Source of the DNA: G965216255 sp965216255
GTDB taxonomy: Bacteria; Bacteroidota; Rhodothermia; Rhodothermales; Bin80
Assembly: GCA_965216255.1 (NCBI GenBank)
Contig: OZ244148.1
Location: forward strand, 1,984,001 to 2,048,000
Length of the DNA: 64,000 nucleotides
Reading direction: 5' to 3'
Shown: in pieces, positions 26,232 to 35,964 of the stretch
Layout: the number at the start of each line of letters is the position of its first letter
How positions within the stretch are numbered: position 1 is the first letter of the stretch
Program-made: the position numbers and the translations under genes
The notes under the pieces: generated by a model
Told to the model about the DNA's origin: nothing
Seen by the model: the letters and a program-made list of their open reading frames with translations, nothing else
The model's database searches: none

Positions 26232-27620
26232 ATGGCGGATTACCGCATAGAAAGGGATTCCCTTGGGAAGGTTCGGGTACCCCGCAGCGCACTGTATGGC
26301 GCGCAGACAGAGCGTGCCCGCACAAATTTCCCGATAAGCGGCCAGCGCATGCCGCGAGCCTTTATCGAGGCACTTGGCATTATCAAGCGGGCCGCAGCGA
26401 TGACCAACCGCGACCTAGGCCTGCTTTCTGAGGAGCGTGCACGTGCCATCATCCATGCCGCCGAGCGCCTGAGCAACGGCGACCTTGATGATCATTTTCC
26501 CGTGGATATCTACCAAACGGGAAGCGGGACCTCCACCAACATGAATGCCAACGAGGTACTGGCCTCCGTGGCCATTACAGAATCCGGCAAGGAAGGTGTG
26601 CATCCGAATGACCACGTCAATATGTCGCAGTCTTCCAATGACGTCATCCCAACGGCAATGCACGTGTCTGCGGCCATGCTGCTCAGAAACCGGCTGCATC
26701 CGGCGCTTTCGGACTTGCATCATACCCTTCTTGCCAAGAGCCGCGCTTTTGATGACGTGGTAAAGAGTGGACGAACCCATCTAATGGATGCAACGCCGGT
26801 GCGGCTTGGCCAGGAATTCGGGGGCTATGCCGCGCAGGTGGCAGCCGGAATGCGCCGCATCGACACGGCGCTGGACGAATTGAAGGAAGTTGCCCTGGGC
26901 GGAACAGCTACCGGCTCCGGGATCAACCGGCACCCTGAATTCCCGCAGCGGGCCATCGCGTACATTGCCGAAAGCACCGGAATCGACTTTCGGGAAGCTG
27001 CCAATCATTTTGAGGCGCAGTCTGCCAAGGACGGGTTCGTCATGGCTTCGGGCACCCTCAATACGGTCGCGGTTTCACTCATGAAGATCGCAAATGACAT
27101 CCGGCTTCTGTCCAGCGGTCCCACGAGCGGTATCGCGGAAATCTGCCTCCCGGCCATTCAACCGGGATCTTCCATCATGCCCGGCAAGGTGAATCCGGTC
27201 ATGTCCGAGGCCCTGATGATGGTCTGCGCGCGCGTGATGGGAAACCATACGACTATTACCATCTGCGGCCAGCACGGCAATTTGGAGCTCAACGTCATGA
27301 TGCCCGTCATGGCGCAGGCCATGATTGAGAGTATCGGCATCATGGCCGGGGCCTGCCGCGCATTCCATGACAACTGCCTGGTGGGCATTGAAGCCAATAA
27401 AGACCGCTGCAAGGAGCTTCTCGAGCGTAATCCTACCGTGGTCACGGCCCTCAACGCCGCCATTGGGTACGACCTGGCCTCAGAAGTCTCCAAGGCCGCC
27501 GTAAAAGAGCAGCGTACCGTTCGGGAAGTCGTACTCTCCATGAATCTGCTCACCGAGGCGGAGCTGGATACCGTTTTGGATGTCCGCAACATGACAAAAC
27601 CGGGCATTCCTGGTCGCTAG
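26232..27620 (+). CDS. fumC: Class II fumarate hydratase
   Basis: FumC interconverts fumarate and malate in the TCA cycle without an iron-sulfur cluster. The 462-residue protein starts MADYRIERDSLGKVRVP. It shows TGSGTSTNMNANEVL, HPNDHVNMSQSSNDVIPTAMH and SGRTHLMDATPVRLGQEF. The superfamily signature GSSIMPGKVNPVM (catalytic Ser loop) is present. The frame is open further upstream, but the ATG at 26232 matches the family start and the upstream part is antisense to panC. Confidence 0.97.
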   Translation: MADYRIERDSLGKVRVPRSALYGAQTERARTNFPISGQRMPRAFIEALGIIKRAAAMTNRDLGLLSEERARAIIHAAERLSNGDLDDHFPVDIYQTGSGTSTNMNANEVLASVAITESGKEGVHPNDHVNMSQSSNDVIPTAMHVSAAMLLRNRLHPALSDLHHTLLAKSRAFDDVVKSGRTHLMDATPVRLGQEFGGYAAQVAAGMRRIDTALDELKEVALGGTATGSGINRHPEFPQRAIAYIAESTGIDFREAANHFEAQSAKDGFVMASGTLNTVAVSLMKIANDIRLLSSGPTSGIAEICLPAIQPGSSIMPGKVNPVMSEALMMVCARVMGNHTTITICGQHGNLELNVMMPVMAQAMIESIGIMAGACRAFHDNCLVGIEANKDRCKELLERNPTVVTALNAAIGYDLASEVSKAAVKEQRTVREVVLSMNLLTEAELDTVLDVRNMTKPGIPGR

Positions 27621-27709
27621 GCGTACGTGGATATACGAAATCCAGCTCAGGCACGTTTTTTGCGTCCATCCTGTCCATTGCACATTCCGAAAAAAAGACG
27701 TACCCAACC

Positions 27710-29257
27710 ATGCAAACCAAGAATCGCGCCTCCATCGCCGTACTCCTGATTGCCGTCTTTGCGGCAGGCATCCTCTTTTCCACCGCCGGTGCCAACCTTT
27801 TTGGCAGTGGCGAAAAGGTTGGCACCGAATCAAGGGCGGCCAATTTCCGGACGCACAACGCGGACGAACCGGCAGACGATGAAGGCCGCTTTGACCTTGA
27901 GCAGGCCTTCATTGACGTGGCCGCTGAAGTTAACCCGTCGGTAGTCCAGATCCGCTCCGAACAACTCGTGGAAGTCCCTTCCATAGGCGGTAATCCATTT
28001 CAGGGCACCCCGTTGGAAGACATGTATCGAGTCATACCGTTTGGAAACAAGAATATAGCCCCCGAGCCCCGCCTCCGCAGCGGCCTCGGTTCCGGTGTCA
28101 TCATGAGTGAAGACGGCTACATCATTACCAACCATCACGTGACTAATTCCGCGGAAGAGCTGGAAATAGCCCTCTACGACGGGCGAATATTCAATGCTAC
28201 GGTTATCGGCGCCGATCCATTAAGTGATCTCGCCGTCATCAAGATTGACGCATCCGCTTTGCCCACCATAGCCCTCGGGAATTCGGACGACGTGAGGGTA
28301 GGCCAGTGGGTCATGGCCTTTGGCTCTCCGCTTAGCGAGGACCTGGATAACACTGTGACCGCAGGCATCGTCAGCGCCGTGGGCCGTACCAGTGCAAGCC
28401 TCTCCCGACTCAATTTTTCGGCTGTCATCCAGACCGACGCGGCCATCAATCCGGGCAATTCGGGTGGGCCACTCGTCGACTTGCGTGGCCGCATGATCGG
28501 CATCAATTCCGCCATCTATTCAAGAACAGGCACCAACCTCGGTGTCGCCTTCTCCATCCCCGTTGACGTCGTGCGCAATGTCGTCACGCAGCTCATAGAA
28601 ACGGGGCACGTTGAGCGTGGCTTCCTCGGTGTGGGCTTCGATGCCGTTCCGGGTGCGCTCGCGGAGGCTCTGGAGGCCCCGCGCGGTTCGGCCCAAGTTA
28701 GACAGGTCACTCCCGGGAGCGCTGCCGATATGGCGGGCATCCAAGTCGGCGATATCGTAACCGCTGTGAATGGAGAAGAGCTGAAGGATTCCAGCCAGCT
28801 CCTGTCAATCATCGGCAACATGTTGCCAAACACCCAGGTAGAGATCACGCTCATCCGCGAAAAGGAACAGCATTCGGTCTCTTTGCTGCTCGGTGCCCGG
28901 CCTGCAGACCAGGTAGCAGAGCGCTCCACGCAGGAAGAGCCAGCCAGTAGGCTTGGACTCAAGCTGCGTGAGCTTACTCCGGACACGCGCGCGCAACTCC
29001 TTATCGAGGACGAGTCATCCATTGAAGGCGTCGTCATCCTGGACCTTGATCAGAGCAGCGCCGCCTACCGGGATGCCGATCTTCGCCCCAGCGATATCAT
29101 CACGGAACTGGATCAGAAGCCGGTTGATAGCATTGCCTCTTTCAATCGCATCTACGACCAACTGCCTGAAGGCGAGGCAGCCATAGTCAAGGTCCTTCGC
29201 CGGCGCGGTCCAGAGCTTCTGCCGTTCTTTTCCGCCCTCGTCAAGGAGCCAAGCTAG
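27710..29257 (+). CDS. DegP/HtrA-type periplasmic serine endoprotease
   Basis: The 515-residue protein has an N-terminal membrane or signal segment (about 8-27). A trypsin-like domain carries the triad His143 (TNHHVTN), Asp173 (DPLSDLAVIKID) and Ser251 (NPGNSGGPLVD). Two PDZ domains follow (about 300-395 and 415-510); the first has GFLGVGFDAV and AGIQVGDIVTAVNGEEL. It probably degrades or refolds misfolded envelope proteins. It could be called DegP or DegQ; I cannot separate these by sequence alone. Confidence 0.94.
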   Translation: MQTKNRASIAVLLIAVFAAGILFSTAGANLFGSGEKVGTESRAANFRTHNADEPADDEGRFDLEQAFIDVAAEVNPSVVQIRSEQLVEVPSIGGNPFQGTPLEDMYRVIPFGNKNIAPEPRLRSGLGSGVIMSEDGYIITNHHVTNSAEELEIALYDGRIFNATVIGADPLSDLAVIKIDASALPTIALGNSDDVRVGQWVMAFGSPLSEDLDNTVTAGIVSAVGRTSASLSRLNFSAVIQTDAAINPGNSGGPLVDLRGRMIGINSAIYSRTGTNLGVAFSIPVDVVRNVVTQLIETGHVERGFLGVGFDAVPGALAEALEAPRGSAQVRQVTPGSAADMAGIQVGDIVTAVNGEELKDSSQLLSIIGNMLPNTQVEITLIREKEQHSVSLLLGARPADQVAERSTQEEPASRLGLKLRELTPDTRAQLLIEDESSIEGVVILDLDQSSAAYRDADLRPSDIITELDQKPVDSIASFNRIYDQLPEGEAAIVKVLRRRGPELLPFFSALVKEPS

Positions 29258-30346
29258 CGTGCAAATGAGATTAGATCTTTCATGCCTAGTCAGCCTCATA
29301 GCCGCCGCGCTCGGACCCGAGGCTATTGCGGACTGCGCCTAAACCATGGAGTCGGCCATTATTCATGCGGCGCCGGAAGGCTCGCAGTGATAGACGCCTG
29401 TCCTCAATGCAGGATTCGGCCACGACCCGCCAGGGCTCCGGCAGGTCGTGGCCTAGTTCGTAGCGGCCGCCCGAGGCAACCTTCTCATCGCCCATCACGG
29501 AAACCCTGCGTGACCGGGATCCGGTTCATCCGGCTTCCGTGCTAGACACCGCCGCACGCGACCCAGGAAGAGATATCCTAGCCGTATTTTCGGCGCTCAA
29601 GGGATGCGAACTGGCGCACGGAAACCGGGCCTCCTGGAGGCCCTCCAGGAGGCGTTCGCCGACACCGGACACCTTTGCGCTCCCGTGCACCGTGCCTCCA
29701 TGAGGACCAGGGTCAGCGGCAATGCGGTGTTTGGCCTGATGCATATCATCCCGGATACTGCCAAGCGCGCCGACAATCCTTCAGAATCGGGGCCATTGAC
29801 CGGTCGCTAGCACCGGCAAAATTGGCTTGGGTGCAAAAGCCATCATGAAACCAAGCCATAGGCGGGGACCGTGCTGCGCCATAATCCCCGTACTGGAATA
29901 CAATGCCATAGCTCTCGCCGTGGAGTCTAAACGCTCTGGCCTCAAATGCATCCATGCCAAAATCAGCTTTGTAACAGGCTCCAAGAAGATATTGCTGCCT
30001 TGCAGCAGAATATACCTCTTCCGGCAGCCCCGTCTTCAGTGTTTACACGTTTATACTTGTGGCTGGTGAATAATCCGGGATTGAATCCCTGTCCCTGTTT
30101 CCTACTACTTTTGCGGCGCTAAGCCGTTCAAGGCTGTGCTACACCGGTCTTGACACAAATGCCGGCGCGTAGCGGCTGAAATCAACGCCAAGACTGCCGT
30201 GTACTGGACAATCATCCTTGAATGGGTAAGTAGTGCTAGCCAGAAAAAGCCGGCTTTTTGATGAGGTGCGATTTTTTCAGGGGGGGGGCTGCTATCCGGT
30301 GGGTAGCGGGGCCTGCATGGAGGTGGAAAGGGCAGGTGATAGCGAG
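29258..30346. other. Gene-free stretch with palindromes before the IS zone
   Basis: I find no supportable gene in these roughly 1.1 kb; short frames on both strands lack family character. It contains two striking palindromes. At 29630-29652, CCTCCTGGAGG and its complement are separated by one base. At 30244-30259, AAAAAGCCGGCTTTTT is perfect. A run of nine G lies at 30280-30288. ATGGGTAAGTAG before a CTAG at 30236 resembles the outer end of the neighbouring IS4-type elements and may be a leftover end. The region may be decayed mobile DNA. Confidence 0.5.
29630..29652. repeat. 23-bp near-perfect palindrome
   Basis: Two 11-bp complementary arms (CCTCCTGGAGG / CCTCCAGGAGG) are separated by one C. 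No T-run follows. The function is unknown; it lies in a stretch without genes. Confidence 0.5.
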
Positions 30347-32057
30347 CCCTACCCTAGGCCCACTTGCCGGACCTAACATGATGTCGCATCTTTGATTTTC
30401 CGGCCTGTTTAGCAGAATTGCGATCTTGCCCGGGAGGTCAGGACGCAGCCACTTTGGCCGTGGAACTCGGATTCAATGCCCGGAATATGGGCGTTAGAAC
30501 GGCTTGATCTTTCGCAATAGGGCCAAGCTCGAATGCGTATCAATATAGCGCTTTCGGGGCATTATGGTGCCTGAGCGTTGTCTGTTCTGGCCCGTTTTCC
30601 TCCAATTTGTTCCCTTTGTCACTCGCACGCCCGGTGCTATTCCCGCTGAACAGGCACTGCTGTCGCCTTGCTCAGGTACTGCTCCGCAGCAACGAACTCG
30701 GCCCCTATTTCCAGGCGGCTGTAGCCGCGCCACATGATCTTGACCCCCGGCGGCGGGGCATTCTTCCGGTTCATGTAACCGCCGAGAATAGCCATCACCA
30801 GGATCGCCGAAGCCAGATCCTTGGGAAGCGGCAGGCGGTAGCGGTGGGCATAGGCCTCAAGCGCACGCAGCTCCGTGTCCGTAAACAGGATCTGGGCCTC
30901 GGCCTCTGGCACCTCGCGCCCCAATAGCGTCATCAACAGCAGGCGCCAGGCCATCACGGCATAGATGGTAATGGCGCAGTACAGGCTGCTGGCCTTTTGC
31001 ATGCTCAACTCCTCCACCTTGCACCCGGCTCTTGAGTACCCGAAAGGCGTCTTCCATGCGCCACCGCTGCGCGTAATAGTCCACCATCTTCAGGGCCTCC
31101 TCGAGCGTAGTAACTTCCACGGTTGTGAGCAAATACCACTCTATAGGCTTCTCTGCCTCCGGAGGCGCCTCCTCACGGAGGTGAATGCCACTTATCCGCA
31201 CCGCCTCCCCCGTGAAGCCGTCTGTGGGACGAAGAGCCAGCTGGCGGTAGCGCACCGCCATGCGCGCCATGCGGCCCTCATGCAGCAGACGGCCCGACTT
31301 CTCGCGGCGGCTCAGACGGGCTATGGGCACTTCTGCGAATCCGTCCGGGGCACCCCCGCGCATGGACGCAAACAGCTTCTGCTTCCCTGCCAGGATGCGA
31401 TCCACCTTGGCCCGCACCAACAGGTGGGTCCACCGCTGACTTCGCCACGCCTCGAAGACGGCAAACATGTCCGCTTCCCGGTCCATGACGCTGATCACGC
31501 GTGTCCTGCCACTGAGATGCTAGGCCGCCTCGACCGTGTCGTTGAATCCGTCCGCCCAGCGCTGCGTTGCTGGCTTGTGGGGCCCTTTCTCGGGCGCATA
31601 CGCACAGCGCAACAGCCCCAGCGGCAACCCCTCTGCACTCAGGGCCAGCGTAGCGTGCAACCGCACACCCTGGGCCTTCGCTGTGGTCTGGTTGCAACCG
31701 ATCACCTCTAGACCCTCGCATTTCGGACGCGTACTGTAGGTGATGATCGTCTCGTGCTCTACGCACAATACCGTCGTCTGCGTACGCATCCGCTTTATCG
31801 TACGCATCCGATGCGGCTCCAGGATCTTCTTTGGTGTAACCTTCTTGCTGTTAACCTTCTCTATGAAGCGATAATACCCCTTTACCGCTGCACTCTCGAC
31901 CTCGATGCCTGCCGTCATGGGCTCTCCCGGTGTTCGGGCCAATATAGCGACACTCTGGACCAGGCGGTCCGTGCGCCGCTTGTCCCCCAGCGGCGCTCCG
32001 CCAATCTACACGGCACAAATCCCAATGTGAAGTCACAGATGTGGGTAAGGGGTAGAC
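30347..32057 (-). mobile_element. Decayed IS4/Tn5-type insertion element
   Basis: This is a remnant of an IS closely related to its right-hand neighbour. The right end, read inward, is GTCTACCCCTTACCCAC (32057-32041). It is followed outside by CTAG, as at the neighbour's ends. The 5' leader just inside is also shared (ACATTGGGATTTGTGCCGTGTAG against ACATTTGGAATTTTGCTGTGTAG). The left end is tentative: a stretch at 30347-30363 matches the right end at 11 of 17 bases and lies at the expected distance from the gene end. The single gene is broken. Confidence 0.65.
30637..32005 (-). pseudogene. IS4/Tn5-type transposase, broken and N-terminally deleted
   Basis: The remnant aligns along the second half of the neighbouring transposase. 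It runs from IGGAPLGDKRRTDRLVQSVA through KGYYRF, HRMRTIKRMRTQTTVLCVEHET, VMDREADMF, WRMEDAFRVLKS and LLGREVPEAEAQILF to LGGYMNRKN. Damage seen: an in-frame TAG at 31520-31522; a frameshift near 31010, where the frame after VLKSRVQ must change to continue KVEELSMQKA; and loss of the start codon. The leader ends in GTGTAG and joins directly to codons equal to about residue 308 of the neighbour, so everything encoding the DruA-like domain is missing. It cannot be active. Confidence 0.85.
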
Positions 32058-32061
32058 CTAG

Positions 32062-34671
32062 CTCTGCCGTTTGCCCATAAGGCTTTTAAAACAAACGGTT
32101 TTGTAAGCCTAATGGGTCTGAAGAGTCCAAGTGAATGTGTCCGTTCAATGGGGAATCTGGGCCTTGTGCCGGGTCTTTTCGGTGGCTGTTGGGCCTGATG
32201 TTGGGCTTTGCGGCCGGTTTCTACGGCATGCGCACAAGAATGTACACAGGATGTCTTTCAGGATGCGCGCCGTCTGTTGGGCGCCAGAGCGGGTGGATAT
32301 TGTTGCCCGGACTTGCCCGCAGAACAGGCAATTCCATCAATGCTGCGCGTCCCTGACCTCGTATCCCAGGGTGGTAAGGCTTAGCCGGTCCATGCCGCGC
32401 CACATGATCTGGTGGCCCGGGGGGCCATCGCGGCTGCGGTTCTGGTAGCCCCCAAGGACGGCTACCGCCAGGATGGCCTGCTGCAGCGTGCGAGGCGGCG
32501 GCAGCTTCACCCGCGTGGCTTAGCCGGAAAGAAAGCGCAGCTCCATCTCCGTAAAGAACACCTCCGCATCCAATTCCGGCACCGTGCGGCCGAGCAGGGT
32601 CAACACCATGATGCGCCAGGCAACAACACACCAGATCGTGATCGCCCGCTCCAGGCGCAGCGCCGTGCGCAGCGCCATGCTCTCTACCTTGCAGCCGCTC
32701 TTCAGTACCCGGAAGAAGTCTTCAATGCGCCACCTCTTCAGGTAATAGTCCAGCATCCGGACCGCATCCTCTGCCGTGTGCAGCTTGATGCTCGTGAGCA
32801 GCACCCACTCCAGCGGATTCTGCCCCCCAGGCGGATTCGTCTGCCGCACATGCACGCCGTACAGGCTTAAAGCAGCGGCCTTGCCTCGCGGATCCGGAAG
32901 CTCCACCCGCTTGTAGCGAACCTCCGCATTAGCCATCCGGTAGCTGCGTGCAGCACGTACCTTGCGGCGCGAGGCTTTCGGACGCGCTGTCACACGCGAG
33001 ATCTCGATCGAGATCGTCTCGGCCCGGGAAACACTCTTCAAGCTCGCAATCAGCTTCTGGCCTCCGACCAGCAGACGCTCACCTTTGGCACGCACCAGCA
33101 CATGTACCTGCTGCGCTGTGCGCTGCAGGTCGTAGAGCGCAAAACTGTCCGCCTCCCGGTCCATGATCAACACCACTGAACTCTTCCGCGAGAGCGCCTT
33201 TCTTGCCTCGCACACATCCGCATACCCGTTAAGCCACTGCTGCGTCCCGGGCGCTTCAGGGCCCGGGTCCGGCTTCTTGTAGCTGCACCGGAGCACCCCC
33301 AGCGGCAAACCGTCCGCCGTCATCGCCATCGTCATATGAAGCGGCACACCGAGCGTCTCTGTCTTGGTCTGATTGCTGCCTATGACCTGCAATCCAGAAC
33401 AGGCCGGGCGCGTAGCATAGTTCAGCTTCGTGCCATCCTGCACGCAAAGCACCACCTTCTGGCTCCGCATGCGCTCTATCGTGCGCTCGCGGTGCGGCGC
33501 CAGGATGTTCTCCGGCGTCACCGCCGAGCCCTCTTTGCTCTCCAGCAGCCGGTAATGACCCTTCACCGCGGCCGCATCATGGGCCGTATGGGCCACGATA
33601 GAGCCGCCTGTGACGTCGGCAAGCATGGAGGCACTCTTTACCAAGCGCGCCGACAAGCGGACATCTCCCAAGGGGGCTCCTCCAAATTCTGTCTCGGCCC
33701 AGGCCTCACTCGAGATCCCCTCGTGCGGCAACCTCACGGGAGATGCCTCCACACGGGCTACGCCCAGACGCCTGCGCCATGTGCGATCCAACTCGTACAC
33801 ATACAGCGCCTTGGGCGGTTCCGGCTCTCCATCCGGGCCGGGCCTGCCACCGGCCGTCTGGCCGATACGCACGAAGTTGGCCGCCTTGAAGCACGTACCC
33901 TCCTGATCTGGTGCCACATAGGTCTCCACCACCCATGGACGGTAGCCGTAGCGCCTTCCCATGTCCATAGGCAGCCGCTGCAGCACACGGCCCAGTACAT
34001 GACTGGCCAGATGCTTGCACGGCACCCGGACCAGAAAACGGCTCAGACACACCACGTGGTGCTGCAAGGCCCGGCGCTGCGCTTCGCTCCAGGCCAGATA
34101 ACGCTCCCGGTCTGCCAGACGCAGCGCCGAAGCGGAAAACCCCACAGCCGCCACATAGCCGTGTGCGCTTGTGATGAGATAGCGCACCTGCGCCCCCACT
34201 AACGTCGTCACTCCCCGGGGATGCTCGTGGTGCATGAGCGTATTGAACACCGCACGCTGCTCGTCAGTCTCCACCAGCTCCAGCGCCAAATCCTCTATGC
34301 CGTCCAGCGTCAAAGGCACCCCTTCCGCTGCCGGCACAGGAGCCGGCAGCAACCGCGGCGAACTCCCCTTGGCATGGCTGTTCAGCGGAGCGGGCAACAC
34401 GATCTCGCCGCGCGCCTCCAGCCTGGAGAGCGCCTTTGCACACGTGGCCACCTGCGTCTTTCCCAGAACATCGAAAAAGCCGAAGCGCTCACACACACGA
34501 TGCGCTATGGCCGTACGATTGTCCAGACTCCGGTCGCTGAGCACCTGTCCCAATGCACCTCGGGAAGAAGGCGCGCTCAGCGTACGCAAAATCTGGTTCT
34601 GCTGGAACATGCCGTGAAACTACACAGCAAAATTCCAAATGTCAATAGCCGGTTATGGGTAACCGGCAGAC
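32062..34671 (-). mobile_element. IS4/Tn5-type element with DruA-containing transposase
   Basis: Inverted ends are visible: left 32062-32080 CTCTGCCGTTTGCCCATAA, and right (reverse complement of 34653-34671) GTCTGCCGGTTACCCATAA, matching at 16 of 19 bases. Both ends are flanked outside by CTAG (32058-32061 and 34672-34675). This fits a 4-bp target duplication of the YTAR type known from some IS4-related groups. The left CTAG is also the outer flank of the older element, so the two elements abut exactly. The length is about 2.6 kb, with one gene on the minus strand. Confidence 0.8.
32337..34610 (-). pseudogene. DruA (DUF4338)-IS4/Tn5 transposase fusion, cut by a late stop
   Basis: The main open frame encodes 696 residues (34610 to 32520). 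Residues about 105-275 match the DruA/DUF4338 domain, with VRYLITSAHGYVAAVGFSAS, RFLVRVPCKHLASHVLGRVL, YGYRPWVVETYV and GTCFKAANFVRIGQT. Residues about 303-696 are a Tn5-like DDE transposase: Asp in VQDGTKLNY, Asp in IMDREADSF, Glu in RWRIEDFFRVLKSGC. A TAA at 32522-32520 ends the frame. The same frame then continues for 60 codons (LPPPRTLQQAILAVAVLGGYQNR, MWRGMDRL) to a TGA at 32337. That is the usual Tn5-type C-terminal region and is kept in the neighbour, where the stop aligns with Tyr. A TTGACA and a TAGTTT, 17 bp apart, lie just upstream. Confidence 0.85.
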
Positions 34672-34888
34672 CTAGCCGGGTGATGATGGATCAGTGTGCC
34701 ATCGGATTGACGAACAAAGAGCGCCCGAGGCGCTGCCTCATTTCGGCCTCCTACAATTTCACTGGCTGCTACGCCGAATGGGACAGTCCTCTGGGTCGAG
34801 CGCCCAGGGTGCCGCTACAATTGCTCGCCTCCGATGCCTCCGTGCAGCGGGGCGAACGGGGGCCCACTCCCATGCGAAGCCGGACCAA

Positions 34889-35863
34889 TCAGGTGCATAC
34901 CGTGAGCACGATCTTGCCCACGTTACGGTTGGCCCGCATGTGCTCATGCGCCGCCTCGACATCCACGAGAGCATAGACGGAATCTATCACGGGGCGCAAA
35001 CGCCCGTCCACGAATTGCGATAGATGGCCCTCCGCAAAGCGCTTCGTGAGTGCAACCTTGTAGGACAGGCTCCGGTTGCGCAGCGTGGTTGCAACCAGTC
35101 GCGCTCGCTTCCGAAAAAGTGCCCGCAGGTTAAGGCCCTCGACATCGGCGCCCCCCAGCGTGGAAAGTAGCACAAAGCAGCCGTCCACGGCCAAAGACCG
35201 CAGATTTTGCTCAAAGTACGGCGCACCCACGCAGTCTACGATCAGGTCCACGCCTCTTCCGCCTGTGACCTGCAGCACGCGGTCCGCAAAGTCGAAGCGG
35301 GAATAGTCCACGGCCATCGTCGCCCCCAGCTCCAGACACGTTTCGTGCTTGGCCGGAGAGGCCGTGACATACATCGCCGCTCCTGTATTTGTGGCAAGCT
35401 GGATGGCCGCCGTGCCTACACCGCTGGCTCCCGCATGGAAAAGCACGGTGTGGCCCGGCTGAAGACCGCCGTGCAGAAACAGTACCTGATAGGCCGTAAG
35501 AAATACTTCCGGAATGGCCGCACATTCCGTGAACGTCAGGTTCTGAGGCAAAGCCATCGCCATCTCCTCGTGCAGTACCGCAAATTCGGCGTACCCTCCA
35601 CCCGGCAACAGGCCCATCACGGCATCGCCCACCTTCCAGCGCGTGCAGGATGGCCCGACGGACTCTACAACACCGGCCATTTCAAGACCCAGAATCAGAC
35701 TTGCACCCGGTGGCGGAGGATGCCGTCCCCTGCGCTGCAGGAGATCGGCGCGATTCACGGCCGTCGCCTGCACGCGTACGCGGATTTCCGCTCCCTGTGG
35801 CACGGGAAGCGGCATCTCTTCGAGGGACATCCTTCCAGGGGGGCCACACGTTACGGCGCGCAT
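34889..35863 (-). CDS. NAD(P)H:quinone oxidoreductase, zinc-free MDR family
   Basis: The protein (about 325 residues) belongs to the zeta-crystallin/PIG3 branch of medium-chain dehydrogenases. It shows AVNRADLLQRRGRHPPPPGAS (typical of PIG3-like quinone reductases), GLEMAGVVESVG, VMGLLPGGGYAEFAVL, FHAGASGVGTAAIQLA (NADPH-binding) and GGRGVDLIVDCVG. The zinc ligands of alcohol dehydrogenases are absent. The ATG at 35863 gives MRAVTCGPPG; ATGs at 35869 and 35923 are possible alternatives. It is divergent from aroB and is the first core gene after the IS zone. Confidence 0.92.
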   Translation of the reverse strand: MRAVTCGPPGRMSLEEMPLPVPQGAEIRVRVQATAVNRADLLQRRGRHPPPPGASLILGLEMAGVVESVGPSCTRWKVGDAVMGLLPGGGYAEFAVLHEEMAMALPQNLTFTECAAIPEVFLTAYQVLFLHGGLQPGHTVLFHAGASGVGTAAIQLATNTGAAMYVTASPAKHETCLELGATMAVDYSRFDFADRVLQVTGGRGVDLIVDCVGAPYFEQNLRSLAVDGCFVLLSTLGGADVEGLNLRALFRKRARLVATTLRNRSLSYKVALTKRFAEGHLSQFVDGRLRPVIDSVYALVDVEAAHEHMRANRNVGKIVLTVCT

Positions 35864-35964
35864 GAGCATCTGACTGATTGAGAAAAATTGGTCGCCCCGC
35901 ATGCATGGAACAGGCGCCGGCACCGGTTGACTGAACGAATACGGGGCGATGTCGTTCGAACGGC

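Noticed and set aside
30060..30100. tRNA-like T-arm wording (GGGATTGAATCCC)
   Set aside because: No acceptor stem, D-arm or anticodon arm can be paired around it on either strand; it is just a short hairpin.
30280..30288. G9 run as another phase-variation tract
   Set aside because: It is not inside or just upstream of a gene, so slippage there would have no evident effect.
31278..31766. 162-codon minus-strand frame in the decayed IS
   Set aside because: It is a different frame from the one matching the transposase and has no similarity of its own.
33336..34202. 288-codon plus-strand frame antisense to the transposase
   Set aside because: His/Arg/Gln-rich shadow of the GC-rich minus-strand gene; no motifs.
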